Source of the DNA: Williamsia serinedens | GTDB taxonomy: Bacteria > Actinomycetota > Actinomycetes > Mycobacteriales > Mycobacteriaceae | Reading direction: 5' to 3' | DNA: 64,000 bases | Assembly: GCF_024171725.1 (NCBI RefSeq) | Contig: NZ_JAMTCG010000003.1 | Location: 1 to 64,000, forward strand | Shown here: positions 44,650-54,421 of the stretch, piece after piece | Layout of the letters: each line of letters starts with the position of its first letter | How positions within the stretch are numbered: position 1 is the first letter of the stretch | Translations under genes and position numbers: made by a program | Notes under the pieces: model-generated | Seen by the model: the letters and a program-made list of their open reading frames with translations, nothing else | Told to the model about the DNA's origin: nothing | The model's database searches: none

Positions 44650-47600
44650 ATGAGCACGGCCACCGCCGAGGTGCTGGATCGGTTCAGCGCGCCCACGCGC
44701 GACTGGTTCACGGGCGCCTTCACCGCGCCCACCGCCGCCCAGCTCGGCGCGTGGTCGTCCATCGCCGACGGGGCCAACACCCTGGTCGTCGCACCGACCG
44801 GCTCGGGCAAGACGCTCTCGGCGTTCCTCTGGGCACTCGACCGGCTCACCCGGGAGCCGAGGGAGGGCCACACGACGTCGGTCCTCTACATCTCGCCGCT
44901 CAAGGCCCTCGCCGTCGACGTCGAGCGGAACCTGCGCGCCCCGCTGGCCGGCCTGCAGCGCTCGGCCGCCGCGCTGGGTCTGCCCGCCCCGGACATCACG
45001 GTGGGCGTGCGCTCCGGCGACACCCCGTCGACGCAGCGCCGCCAGTTGTTGCGCACTCCCCCGGACATCCTCATCACCACGCCCGAGTCGCTGTTCCTCA
45101 TGCTGACGTCGTCGGCACGCGACACGCTGCGACAGGTGCACACCGTCATCGTCGACGAGGTGCACGCCGTCGCCGCGACGAAACGCGGCACCCACCTCGC
45201 GCTCTCGCTGGAACGACTCGACGCCCTTCTCGACCAGCCCGCGCAGCGCATCGGTCTCTCCGCGACGGTCCGTCCGCCGGAGCGCGTCGCGCAGTTCCTG
45301 GCCGGGTCCGCGCCGTGCACGGTGGTCAACCCGCCCGCGGAGAAGACCTTCGACCTCACCGTCGACGTGCCCGTGCCGGACATGGCGAACATCCCCCCGC
45401 CACCGGGCGTGAACGACCTCGACGACGAGATGACGCCCACCGCGGGCTCGTTGTGGCCCTATGTCGAGAACGGCATCGTCGACCTCATCGAGAAGAACCG
45501 GTCGACGATCGTCTTCGCCAACTCGCGGCGTCTCGCGGAGCGACTGACGGCCCGGCTCAACGAGATCCACGCCGAGCGGTCCGGGGTCGACCTGGACGCC
45601 CAGGGCAACGACGCCGTCCCCGGCGGCGCCCCCGCGTACGTGATGGGCAGTGGGGCCAGCCAGGGCGCGCCGCCGGTGCTCGCCCGCGCCCACCACGGAT
45701 CGGTGTCGAAGGAACAGCGCGCGCTCATCGAGGACGACCTGAAGGCGGGGCGCCTGCGCTGCGTGGTCGCGACCAGCTCGTTGGAACTCGGCATCGACAT
45801 GGGTGCGGTCGACCTCGTCGTCCAGGTGGAGACACCGCCGTCGGTGGCCGGCGGTCTGCAGCGCATCGGCCGCGCCGGACACCAGGTCGGCGAGATCAGC
45901 CGCGGCGTCGTGTTCCCCAAGCACCGCGCCGATCTCGTGCACGCGACCGTCGCGGTACGGCGGATGCGCGACGGTCTCATCGAGGAGATCGCGGTCCCGG
46001 CGAACCCGCTCGACATCCTCGCCCAGCACACCGTCGCCGCGAGCGCCGTCGACGTCCTCGACGTGCAGGACTGGTACGAGACCGTCCGACGCGCGGCGCC
46101 GTACGCGACGCTGTCGTGGTCGGTCTACGAGGCCACGCTCGACCTCCTGTCGGGGCGCTACCCGTCCGACGAGTTCGCCGAACTGCGCCCCCGCGTGGTG
46201 TGGGACCGCGACGCGAACACCATCACCGGCCGTCCCGGCGCGCAACGACTGGCCGTCACCTCGGGTGGGTCCATCCCCGACCGCGGCATGTTCGGTGTCT
46301 TCATGGTCGGCGAGAAGGCCACGCGCGTGGGCGAACTCGACGAGGAGATGGTCTACGAGTCCCGCGTCGGCGACGTGTTCGCCCTGGGCGCGTCGAGCTG
46401 GCGGATCGAGGACATCACCCACGACCGTGTGCTGGTCTCGCCCGCCGCGGGTGTTCCCGGACGCCTGCCGTTCTGGATCGGCGACGCCGTCGGACGACCC
46501 AGCGAACTCGGCCGCGCCATCGGCGCGTTCATCGGCGAGGTCGGCGACGCGATCACCCGCGGCGACACCGGCACGCTGGCCGCGTCCACCGAACACCTCG
46601 GCCTCACCGCGTTCGCGCGCGACAACCTCGTCTCGCTCATCTCCGAGCAGCGTGAGGCCACGGGCCACCTCCCCACCGATCGCACGCTGGTGCTCGAGCG
46701 GTTCCGTGACGAGCTCGGCGACTGGCGGCTGGTTCTGCACTCCCCCTACGGATTACGGGTGCACGCGCCGTGGGCGTCGGCGATCGGGGCCCGCCTGCGG
46801 GACCGGGTCGGGGTCGACGGCGCGGTCACCGCGTCCGACGACGGCATCATCATCCGCCTCCCCGACACCGACGACGAGCCACCCGGCGCGTCGATCGTCG
46901 CGCTCGACCCCGACGAGATCGAGGATCTCGTCACCGACGAGCTCGGTGGATCGGCGTTGTTCGCCAGCCGGTTCCGCGAGTGCGCCGCCCGTGCGCTGCT
47001 GTTGCCGCGCCGCAATCCCGGTCGACGCGCGCCGCTGTGGCAGCAGCGTCAACGCAGCGCCCAACTGCTGCAGGTGGCCGCGCGGTACCCGCAGTTCCCG
47101 ATCATCCTTGAGACCCTGCGCGAGTGCCTGCAGGACGTCTACGACCTGCCCGCGCTCATCGACCTGCTGCGGTCGGTCAGCGGTCGTCGGGTCCGCATCG
47201 TCGAGGTCGCCACCGAGACGCCGTCTCCGTTCGCCGCGTCGCTGCTGTTCGGGTACGTGGGCGCGTTCATGTACGAGGACGACGCCCCGCTCGCCGAACG
47301 CCGTGCGGCCGCCCTGTCGCTGGACACCGCCCTCCTCGCGCAGCTGCTCGGTCGGATCGACCTGCGCGAACTCCTCGACCCCGCGGTCATCGCCGACGTC
47401 GAGGCGCGTCTGCAGCGGACCCACCCCGACCGCCGTGCGCACGACGCCGAGGGCATCACCGACCTACTCCGCTGGCTGGGCCCCCTCACCGACGCCGAGA
47501 TCGCCGACCGCTTCGACACGCGGGACGACGACGTCGACGCCGCCGACGCGATCCGACCGCTGCTGGAGAACCTGCACGTCACGGGTCGGATCATCAGCGT

Positions 47601-49326
47601 GAACCACGGCGGGCGTGTGCTGTGGGCCGGCGTCGAGGACACCTCACGACTGCGTGATGCGCTGGGAATCCCTGCGCCGCAGGGTGTCCCGGCTGCCTTC
47701 ACCGAGCCCGTCGAGGACCCGGTGGGCGACCTCGTCGGACGCTTCGCCCGCACCCACGGGCCGTTCACCGCGAGCCAGGTGACCGACGCGCTGGGGCTGG
47801 CACCCGCCGTCGTCCGCGACACCCTCGCGCGCCTGGCCGCGCAGCGCCGCGTCGTCGAGGGCGACTTCCGCGCGGACCTCCCGGGCGGCACCGCCGGGGA
47901 CACCCGACAGTGGTGCAACACCGAGGTGCTGTCGCAGATCCGACGCGCCTCCCTGGCCGCGAGCCGGGCCGAGATCGCGCCGGTGCCCACCGACGCGTTC
48001 GCGCGGTTCCTGCTCGACTGGCAGCACGTCACCGGGACCGACCGCACCCGCCTCCGCGGTGTCGACGGCCTCGCCACGGTGATCGACCAGCTCGCGGGCG
48101 TCCCTCTCCCCGCGTCGGCGTGGGAGACGCTGGTCCTGCCGTCGCGTGTCGTCGACTACCGCCCCGCCATGCTCGACGAGCTCGTCGCCTCCGGCGAGGT
48201 GGTGTGGTCCGGGCACGGTGCTCTCGGTTCCTCGGACGGGTGGATCGCCCTGCACCCGGCCGACCTGGCCCCGCTCACCGTCGGCGAACCCGGCGCCCTC
48301 GACGCGACCGCCGTCCACGAGGAGATCCTCGACCGCCTCGCCGCCGGCGGCGCCTACCAGTTCCGTCAGCTGCTCGCGCCCCGCACCGAGGAGACCGCCG
48401 CACCCGCACCGACCGACGAGGACCTCGAACGGGCCCTCTGGGACCTGGTGTGGACGGGACGCGTCGGCAACGACTCGTTCGCCCCCGTCCGCGCGCTGCT
48501 CGGCCGGCGCTCGTCGGGACCGCGGGGCACACCGGCGCACAGGCAACGCTCTCGGCCACCACGGCTGCGCGCCCACCGACTGACCACCCGTTCCCTCGCG
48601 GCGAACCCCGCCGTGACCCGCGCTGCTCCCCCGACGGTCACCGGTCGGTGGTTCGCGTTCGACGCCCGTGTCACCGACCCGACCGTCGAGACGCACGGGC
48701 TGTGCGAGCAACTGCTCGAGCGCTACGGCGTGGTGACCAAGGGCGCGGTCATGACCGAGGAGATCCTCGGCGGGTTCGCCCGCATCTATCGCGGGCTGTC
48801 GGGGTTCGAGGACACCGGCAGGGTGCGCCGCGGGTACTTCGTCGACGGACTCGGCGGTGCCCAGTTCGCGGCAGTGTCGACGGTCGACGCCCTGCGCGAG
48901 CACGCCGGCGACGTCACCGACGACCGCACCGGAGGCCCCGGGCAAGCCGCCGGTGGCGAGGAACCACAGGGCGTCGTCGTCGCCTCGTGCGATCCCGCCA
49001 ACCCCTACGGTGCGACGCTGCCGTGGCCGGAGACCGAGGGACACCGGCCGGGCCGCAAACCCGGAGCGCTGGTGGTCCTCGTCGACGGCCGCCTGGCGTT
49101 GTTCGTCGAGCGTGGCGGCAAGACGGTCCTGACGTTCTCCACCGACGACCTGCCCGCGGCCGCAACAGCTCTCGCAGAGACGGTGCGTGCCGGACGCGTC
49201 GACCGGGTGCAGATCGAGCGTGTCGACGGCGAGAACGTCCTGGGCACCCCCGTCGCGACGGTGTTCACCGAGGCGGGCTTCACCGCCACGCCCCGCGGGA
49301 TCCGCCTGCGCCACATGGCCCGCTGA
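44650..49326 (+). CDS. lhr: Large ATP-dependent helicase Lhr
   Basis: 1558 residues, the full length of actinobacterial Lhr, a 3'-to-5' DNA/RNA-unwinding superfamily-2 helicase linked to DNA repair. Motif I is APTGSGKTLSAFLWALDRL near residue 47; TTPESLFLMLTS, DEVH near residue 168, SATVRPPE, ATSSLELGIDMGAVDLVVQVETPPSVAGGLQRIGRAGH are motifs Ib-VI. The winged-helix and Lhr C-terminal domains fill the rest, ending near GIRLRHMAR. ATG 44650 is chosen over an upstream in-frame ATG (44494) that would cover the riboswitch. One base separates it from nei. Confidence 0.96.
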   Translation: MSTATAEVLDRFSAPTRDWFTGAFTAPTAAQLGAWSSIADGANTLVVAPTGSGKTLSAFLWALDRLTREPREGHTTSVLYISPLKALAVDVERNLRAPLAGLQRSAAALGLPAPDITVGVRSGDTPSTQRRQLLRTPPDILITTPESLFLMLTSSARDTLRQVHTVIVDEVHAVAATKRGTHLALSLERLDALLDQPAQRIGLSATVRPPERVAQFLAGSAPCTVVNPPAEKTFDLTVDVPVPDMANIPPPPGVNDLDDEMTPTAGSLWPYVENGIVDLIEKNRSTIVFANSRRLAERLTARLNEIHAERSGVDLDAQGNDAVPGGAPAYVMGSGASQGAPPVLARAHHGSVSKEQRALIEDDLKAGRLRCVVATSSLELGIDMGAVDLVVQVETPPSVAGGLQRIGRAGHQVGEISRGVVFPKHRADLVHATVAVRRMRDGLIEEIAVPANPLDILAQHTVAASAVDVLDVQDWYETVRRAAPYATLSWSVYEATLDLLSGRYPSDEFAELRPRVVWDRDANTITGRPGAQRLAVTSGGSIPDRGMFGVFMVGEKATRVGELDEEMVYESRVGDVFALGASSWRIEDITHDRVLVSPAAGVPGRLPFWIGDAVGRPSELGRAIGAFIGEVGDAITRGDTGTLAASTEHLGLTAFARDNLVSLISEQREATGHLPTDRTLVLERFRDELGDWRLVLHSPYGLRVHAPWASAIGARLRDRVGVDGAVTASDDGIIIRLPDTDDEPPGASIVALDPDEIEDLVTDELGGSALFASRFRECAARALLLPRRNPGRRAPLWQQRQRSAQLLQVAARYPQFPIILETLRECLQDVYDLPALIDLLRSVSGRRVRIVEVATETPSPFAASLLFGYVGAFMYEDDAPLAERRAAALSLDTALLAQLLGRIDLRELLDPAVIADVEARLQRTHPDRRAHDAEGITDLLRWLGPLTDAEIADRFDTRDDDVDAADAIRPLLENLHVTGRIISVNHGGRVLWAGVEDTSRLRDALGIPAPQGVPAAFTEPVEDPVGDLVGRFARTHGPFTASQVTDALGLAPAVVRDTLARLAAQRRVVEGDFRADLPGGTAGDTRQWCNTEVLSQIRRASLAASRAEIAPVPTDAFARFLLDWQHVTGTDRTRLRGVDGLATVIDQLAGVPLPASAWETLVLPSRVVDYRPAMLDELVASGEVVWSGHGALGSSDGWIALHPADLAPLTVGEPGALDATAVHEEILDRLAAGGAYQFRQLLAPRTEETAAPAPTDEDLERALWDLVWTGRVGNDSFAPVRALLGRRSSGPRGTPAHRQRSRPPRLRAHRLTTRSLAANPAVTRAAPPTVTGRWFAFDARVTDPTVETHGLCEQLLERYGVVTKGAVMTEEILGGFARIYRGLSGFEDTGRVRRGYFVDGLGGAQFAAVSTVDALREHAGDVTDDRTGGPGQAAGGEEPQGVVVASCDPANPYGATLPWPETEGHRPGRKPGALVVLVDGRLALFVERGGKTVLTFSTDDLPAAATALAETVRAGRVDRVQIERVDGENVLGTPVATVFTEAGFTATPRGIRLRHMAR

Positions 49327-49327
49327 C

Positions 49328-50131
49328 GTGCCCGAGGGGGACACCGCGTTCCAGGCCGCGGCATCCATCGCCGCCGCCTTCACCGGGAAGCCGTTGGCGT
49401 ACAGCCAGTTCCGGGTCCCGCGCTACGCCACCGTCGACCTCTCCGGACGGACCGTGCTCGCGTCCCGGTCCATCGGGAAACACGTCGTCGTCGACGTCGG
49501 GGACGACTGGGCGATCCACACCCACATGAAGATGGAGGGCGTGTGGCGGGTCCACCCGCTCGGGACGCGGTGGACCAAACCCGCCCACACCGCACGGCTG
49601 GTGCTGCGCACCGACACCCACGAGGCCGTCGGCTTCGACCTCGGGGTGTGCGAGATGCTGCGTCACCCCGACGAGGCGCTGTCGTACCTCGGGCCGGATC
49701 TCCTCGGGCCGACATGGAATCCCGAACTCGCCGTCGCGAACCTGCGCCGCGACCGCGATCGGCCGATCGGGCTCGCCTTGCTCGACCAGCGCCTCATGGC
49801 GGGGGTCGGCAACGTCTACCGTTGCGAGGCCTGCTTCCTGCGGGGCGTGCACCCGCACACCGGCGCCGGCGACGTCGACCTGCCCGCCATGGTCGACCTG
49901 TGTCATCGACTGCTCGTCGCGAACAAGGGTCGGGTCCGCACGACGACCGGCCACGCGCGATCGCGGCGCTACTGGGTCTACGGGCGTGGCGGGCGTCCCT
50001 GCATGCGCTGCGGGACCGCGATCGTGCGCAGCTTCCTCGGCACTCCCGACACCACCGAGGAGCGGGTGCTCTACCACTGCCCGCACTGTCAGCCCGAGCC
50101 GGCGCGGTCGTCGTTACCCTCGGGGTCATGA
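49328..50131 (+). CDS. nei: Endonuclease VIII / Nei family DNA glycosylase
   Basis: 267 residues. The mature N-terminus PEGDT after the initiator carries the catalytic Pro and Glu of Fpg/Nei glycosylases, which remove oxidised bases and nick abasic sites. HTHMKMEG contains the conserved Lys, DQRLMAGVGNVYRCEACFLRGVHP is the helix-two-turn-helix, and CMRCG..CPHC at the end is the zinc finger. GTG 49328 is one base after lhr, and the stop overlaps the SDR start (ATGA). The lhr-nei pairing recurs in mycobacteria and suggests a repair operon. Confidence 0.94.
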   Translation: MPEGDTAFQAAASIAAAFTGKPLAYSQFRVPRYATVDLSGRTVLASRSIGKHVVVDVGDDWAIHTHMKMEGVWRVHPLGTRWTKPAHTARLVLRTDTHEAVGFDLGVCEMLRHPDEALSYLGPDLLGPTWNPELAVANLRRDRDRPIGLALLDQRLMAGVGNVYRCEACFLRGVHPHTGAGDVDLPAMVDLCHRLLVANKGRVRTTTGHARSRRYWVYGRGGRPCMRCGTAIVRSFLGTPDTTEERVLYHCPHCQPEPARSSLPSGS

Positions 50132-51030
50132 CCGCCTCGTCGCCCGTAAGTCCCTGGAGTCCCGACCGTCTCGGCGACCGCTCCGGTCAACGCGTGATCG
50201 TCACCGGTGCCACCAACGGCGTCGGGTTCGCCACCGCCCGTGCACTGGCCCGGGCCGGTGCGCACGTCATCCTCGCCGTCCGCGACACCGACCGCGGGGA
50301 GCAACGCGCCCGCGAGATCGGCGGGTCGACCGAGGTGTCCCACCTCGACCTCGCCGACCTGTCGACCGTCCGCGCCTTCGCCGACCGCCTCACCGACCCC
50401 GTCGACATCCTGGTCAACAACGCCGGCGTCGTGCTGGTCTCCCGGCGCGACACCGTCGACGGGTTCGAGGCGACCATCGGGACCAACTTCCTCGGCCCGT
50501 TCGCGCTCACGAACCTGATCGCCGACCGGGTCACCGACGCCGTGGTGATCGTCGGGTCCGACGCGCACCGGATGACGTCGCTTCGTCTCGACGATCTCGA
50601 CCTGCGGTCGGGCTGGAACGCCCAGCGCGCCTACGCGCAGTCGAAGTTGGCCGACATGCTGTGGGGGCTGGAACTCGACCGCCGGTACCGCGAAGCGGGG
50701 TTGTCGGTGTCGGTCACCCTCACCCACCCCGGCTGGGTGCGGTCCAACCTCTCCTCCGTCGGTGACGGCCCGATCGCGAAGATCGGGCACGCGGTGGTGT
50801 CGACGGTGGGTCGGGTCTTCGCCAACGACATCGACGCCGGCGCGGCACCGACCCTGTTCGCCCTGACCGAGCCGCTCCCGTCGGGGAGTTTCGTCGGCGT
50901 CGAGGGACGGTTCGGACTGAAGGGAGCACCGGCCCTGTCCGGGCGCACCGCGGAGGCGTCGGATCACCAACTCGCCGCGGCACTCTGGGACATCGCCGAG
51001 CGGCGCACGAACACCCGCTGGCCCCTCTGA
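50128..51030 (+). CDS. Short-chain dehydrogenase/reductase
   Basis: 300 residues. TGATNGVG near residue 28 binds NAD(P), VNNAG follows near residue 100, and YAQSK near residue 170 is the catalytic Tyr-Lys pair; a conserved Ser is seen in IVGSDAHR. PGWVRSNLS follows, as in retinol dehydrogenase- or WW-oxidoreductase-like members. The ATG overlaps the nei stop, and a TACCCT seven bases upstream could also allow a leaderless start. The substrate is unknown. Confidence 0.86.
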   Translation: MTASSPVSPWSPDRLGDRSGQRVIVTGATNGVGFATARALARAGAHVILAVRDTDRGEQRAREIGGSTEVSHLDLADLSTVRAFADRLTDPVDILVNNAGVVLVSRRDTVDGFEATIGTNFLGPFALTNLIADRVTDAVVIVGSDAHRMTSLRLDDLDLRSGWNAQRAYAQSKLADMLWGLELDRRYREAGLSVSVTLTHPGWVRSNLSSVGDGPIAKIGHAVVSTVGRVFANDIDAGAAPTLFALTEPLPSGSFVGVEGRFGLKGAPALSGRTAEASDHQLAAALWDIAERRTNTRWPL

Positions 51031-51036
51031 CGCTTC

Positions 51037-51200
51037 CCGCTCCGCTTACAGGGTTTCCGCTCCAGTTACAGGGTTCCCGCTCCGGATGTTCGAGGACGCT
51101 CCGGATGTATCCGGAGCGTCCTCGAACAAGTGGAGCGTCTGCACTACCGCGCCCTGCAGGTGGAGCGCCCACACCAGAAGTGGGGCGTCCGTACCGGCGG
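51037..51200. repeat. Inverted array of degenerate 20-nt units at a convergent junction
   Basis: On the left, CCGCTCC-type units start at 51037, 51057, 51077 and 51097, a strict 20 nt period. On the right, the reverse-complement type GGAGCG occurs at 51113, 51132, 51162 and 51182. The centre is a perfect hairpin (51088-51127). It lies between the SDR gene (plus) and glpD (minus). Unit sequence differs from the array at 41318 but the architecture is the same. Confidence 0.7.
51088..51127. terminator. Perfect 19-bp hairpin between convergent genes
   Basis: GTTCGAGGACGCTCCGGAT (51088-51106) and its exact reverse complement (51109-51127) are separated by two bases. No T-run flanks it, so it is not a classical intrinsic terminator, but strong hairpins without T-tracts can stop transcription in actinobacteria. 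It could serve both the SDR and glpD transcripts. Confidence 0.5.
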
Positions 51201-51220
51201 ACCCGATGCGCGAACCACGG

Positions 51221-52990
51221 TCAGTCCGGGACCGGCACCGGCTCCAGGATCTGTCCGCGGGACTCGGGGGCCGCGGCCCGCAGCTTGTCGGCGGAGGCGT
51301 CGTCGGGCTGGCGCTGCGACTCGATCTCCGCCTCCACGCGGCTGCGGTAGGTCTCGACCTCGGTCGCGATGTCGGTGGGCGTCCAGCCCAGCAGCGGCGC
51401 GACGATGTCGGCGACCTCGCGGGCGCAGTCGACACCGCGGTGCGCGTACTCGATGGAGATCCGCGTGCGCCGGGCCAGCAGGTCCTCGAGGTGCAGCGCG
51501 CCCTCGCACCGTGCCGCGTAGTCGATCTCGACACGCAGGTACTGCGGGGCGGCCGCGAGCGGCTCGAGCAGCGTCGGGTCGGTCGCGGCGGCGGCCAGCA
51601 CCTCGTCGATGAGCGAGCCGTACCGGTTGAGCAGCCGGCGGATCCGATAAGGATGGAGTCCGTACCGCTCCCCGAGATGATCGCACTGGTTGACCAGCGC
51701 GAAGTAGCCGTCGGCCCCGATCAGCGGCACACGCTCGGTGATGGAGTCGGCGACGCGGGTCGGGATGAAGTCGGTGCAGGCGTCGACGGCGTCGGCCGCC
51801 ATCACGCGATAGGTCGTGTACTTCCCGCCGGCGATGGAGACGAGACCCGGTGCGGGCGAGGCGACGGCGTGCTCGCGGGACAGCTTCGACGTCTCGTCGC
51901 TCTCCCCGGCGAGCAGGGGACGCAGCCCGGCGTACACGCCCTCGATGTCGTCGTGGGTGAGCGGGGTGACGAGCACCTCGTTCACCTTCTCGAGGATGTA
52001 GTCGATGTCGGCGCGCGTCGCGGCGGGGTGCGCGAGGTCGAGATTCCAGTCGGTGTCGGTGGTGCCGATGATCCAGTGGGTCTCCCACGGGATCACGAAC
52101 AGCACCGACGTCGGGGTGCGCAGGATGATCGCGGTCTCGCTGACGATGCGGTCGCGCGGGACGACGATGTGCACGCCCTTCGACGCACGCACCCGGAAGC
52201 GCCCCCGTTCCTTCGACAGCGCCTGCACCTCGTCGGTCCACACACCGGCGGCGTTGATGACGCAGTGCGACCGGATCGACGTCTCGGCGCCGGTCTCGGT
52301 GTCCCGCACACGGACACCGCTCACGCGGTCGGCCTCCCTGAGGAACGAGACCACCTGCGTGGACAACCGTACGACCGCGCCGTACTGGGCCGCGGTGCGC
52401 GCGACGGTCAGGCTGTGGCGGGCGTCGTCGACGACGGTGTCGTGGTAGCGGATCCCGCCCGTCAGCGCCGACCGCTTGAGCGCCGGTGCGACCCGCAGCG
52501 CCCCCGACCGCGTGACGTGCTGCTGCCCCGGCAGGCTGCGCGCCCCACCGAGCGTGTCGTAGAGGAACAGCCCCGCGGCGACATACGGACGCTCCCAGAC
52601 ACGATGGGTCAGCGGGTACAGGAACGGCAGCGGCTTCACCAGGTGCGGCGCCAGGGTCCGCAGCGACAGCTCGCGTTCGTGCAGCGCCTCGCGCACCAGG
52701 CCGAACTCGAGCTGTTCGAGGTAGCGCAGTCCCCCGTGGAACATCTTCGACGACCGGCTCGACGTGCCCGAGGCGATGTCGCGGGCTTCGACCAGCGCGA
52801 CGCGCAGCCCCCGGGTGGCGGCGTCGAGAGCGGCGCCCGCCCCGACGACCCCGGCACCGACGACGACCACGTCGAAGCGTTCCTCCGACAGCCGCTTCCA
52901 CGCCTCGTCGCGACGATCCGGACTGAGATCGGCGGGGCGATCCCAGTCGGCGGTGGCGGTGGGCGGGAGCTCGGTCATGGCTGCAGACAT
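51221..52990 (-). CDS. glpD: Glycerol-3-phosphate dehydrogenase GlpD
   Basis: FAD-dependent, membrane-associated enzyme of 589 residues that oxidises glycerol-3-phosphate to dihydroxyacetone phosphate and feeds the quinone pool. DVVVVGAGVVGAGAALDAATRG is the FAD-binding motif; SGTSSRSSKMFHGGLRYLEQLEF, IIGTTDTDW and IAGGKYTTYRVMAAD are GlpD signatures. The ATG at 52990 (MSAAM) is chosen; 52978 (MTELPP) and GTG 52996 are alternatives. A -10-like TAACAT lies at 53029-53024. It closely resembles mycobacterial GlpD2. Confidence 0.95.
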   Translation of the reverse strand: MSAAMTELPPTATADWDRPADLSPDRRDEAWKRLSEERFDVVVVGAGVVGAGAALDAATRGLRVALVEARDIASGTSSRSSKMFHGGLRYLEQLEFGLVREALHERELSLRTLAPHLVKPLPFLYPLTHRVWERPYVAAGLFLYDTLGGARSLPGQQHVTRSGALRVAPALKRSALTGGIRYHDTVVDDARHSLTVARTAAQYGAVVRLSTQVVSFLREADRVSGVRVRDTETGAETSIRSHCVINAAGVWTDEVQALSKERGRFRVRASKGVHIVVPRDRIVSETAIILRTPTSVLFVIPWETHWIIGTTDTDWNLDLAHPAATRADIDYILEKVNEVLVTPLTHDDIEGVYAGLRPLLAGESDETSKLSREHAVASPAPGLVSIAGGKYTTYRVMAADAVDACTDFIPTRVADSITERVPLIGADGYFALVNQCDHLGERYGLHPYRIRRLLNRYGSLIDEVLAAAATDPTLLEPLAAAPQYLRVEIDYAARCEGALHLEDLLARRTRISIEYAHRGVDCAREVADIVAPLLGWTPTDIATEVETYRSRVEAEIESQRQPDDASADKLRAAAPESRGQILEPVPVPD

Positions 52991-53023
52991 CCTCACGAGA
53001 CGACGATTCGGTCCCCGGCGCCG

Positions 53024-53108
53024 ATGTTACCCACGAGTAGCAGGACGGGGCCCGGTGCCGACGACGCCTGCGTCGCACCGTCGGACTGCCGACGTCTCAT
53101 CTGATGAG
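53024..53108. promoter_or_regulatory. glpD promoter and perfect palindrome in the glpD/aminotransferase gap
   Basis: TAACAT on the minus strand (53029-53024) is the likely glpD -10, giving a leader of about 30 nt. CTCATCTGATGAG (53096-53108) is a perfect palindrome (CTCATC/GATGAG around T). A plus-strand -10-like TACCGT for the aminotransferase lies further on at 53140-53145. Either gene could be controlled from the palindrome. Confidence 0.35.
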
Positions 53109-53215
53109 AATCGGGTTTCGCTCACTGAGATCACCGGACTACCGTCGACGGCGCGGGCGACCCCCGAGTCCACGGTGACCACCAGCATCACCCCACCGAG
53201 TCCTCCGGAGTCGTC

Positions 53216-54421
53216 ATGTCCCGCACCTCACTCGCACCCCTGCCGTCCGCCGCCGCCCGCTCCGTCCGCAGCTCGGCCATCCGTGACCTGCTCGCGGTCA
53301 CCGAACGTCCCGACATCCTCGGCCTCGCCGGCGGCCTGCCCGCGACCGAGCTGATCCCGGCCGGTCGCATCGCCGCGGCGACCGCCGCCGCCCTGACGGA
53401 CCCGTCGTCACTGCAGTACACCGTCAGCGCCGGAACGGGTGCCGCCCGCGCGGCGATCGGACGTCACGAGGACGTGGACCCGGCCGACGTCCTCGTCACC
53501 CACGGTTCGCAGCAGGCGCTGTCGCTGCTGGCGACCGCTCTCGTGGACGCCGGCGACGTCGTGGTCGTCGACGACCCGGTGTACGTGGGCGCGCGACAGG
53601 CGTTCGAGGCGGTCCGCGCCGACATCCGCGGTCTGCCACTCACGCCGACCGGCATGGACACCGAGCTCCTGGAGCACTGGTGTCGCGAGGGTCTGCGGCC
53701 GCGCCTGGTCCACACCGTCGCCACGTTCCACAACCCCGGCGGGGTCAGCGCCGACGTCGACCGTCGGCGCCATCTCGCCGAACTGGCCGACACCTACGGC
53801 TTCTGGGTCGTCGACGACGACCCGTACGGCCGCCTGCGGTTCCGTGGTGACGACCCCGGCCCGATCCGTCGCCACGGTGAGCGGGTCGTCTCGCTCGGCT
53901 CGGCGTCGAAGATCCTCGCGCCGGCGCTGCGCGTCGGGTGGCTGCTCGCGCCCCCGCCCGTCGTCGGGACGGTCGAACGGCTCCGGCAGTCGGCCGACCT
54001 GTGCGGGTCGACGCTGACGCAGTCGGTCACGGCCGACCTCCTCGACGACCGCCCGTGGCTCGAGGACCACCTCGACACGCTCCGCGTCGCCTACGCCGAA
54101 CGCGCGGACGCGCTGGTCACTGCCCTGCGCAGCGAACTGCCCGACGACGCTAAGATCTCCGAGCCCGACGGCGGGATGTTCAGCTGGATCCGGGTGCCCG
54201 GACTCGACGCGACCGCCTGTCTGGCGGTCGCCGCCGACGAGGGCGTCGCCTTCGTCCCGGGTCCGGCGTTCGCCGTCGCCCGCGACCTGTCGGACTGTCT
54301 CCGCGTCAGCTACGCCACGCTCGACCCCGACACGCTGCGGGTCGCGGCGTCACGGCTGGGACGCGCCGTCGCGATCAGTCGAGGTCGTCGTGTCGGATCA
54401 GCTGACGCGCGGCCTCGGTGA
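53216..54421 (+). CDS. PLP-dependent aminotransferase (class I/II, LysN/KAT-like)
   Basis: 401 residues, no GntR-type DNA-binding domain. The N-terminal part resembles LysN/alpha-aminoadipate aminotransferase (LGLAGGLPATELIP, VTHGSQQALSLLATALVDAGD). FHNPGG lies in the substrate region, VVDDDPYGRLRF has the Asp contacting the PLP ring, and LGSASKILAPALRVGWL carries the PLP lysine near residue 225. The final 47 bp overlap the convergent lpdA. The amino donor and acceptor are unknown. Confidence 0.88.
   Translation: MSRTSLAPLPSAAARSVRSSAIRDLLAVTERPDILGLAGGLPATELIPAGRIAAATAAALTDPSSLQYTVSAGTGAARAAIGRHEDVDPADVLVTHGSQQALSLLATALVDAGDVVVVDDPVYVGARQAFEAVRADIRGLPLTPTGMDTELLEHWCREGLRPRLVHTVATFHNPGGVSADVDRRRHLAELADTYGFWVVDDDPYGRLRFRGDDPGPIRRHGERVVSLGSASKILAPALRVGWLLAPPPVVGTVERLRQSADLCGSTLTQSVTADLLDDRPWLEDHLDTLRVAYAERADALVTALRSELPDDAKISEPDGGMFSWIRVPGLDATACLAVAADEGVAFVPGPAFAVARDLSDCLRVSYATLDPDTLRVAASRLGRAVAISRGRRVGSADARPR

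Noticed and set aside
43333-46740. 1135-codon minus-strand frame running from cbtA back across lhr
   Set aside because: Only the last 273 codons (cbtA) are real; the rest is antisense to lhr, which has full helicase motifs.
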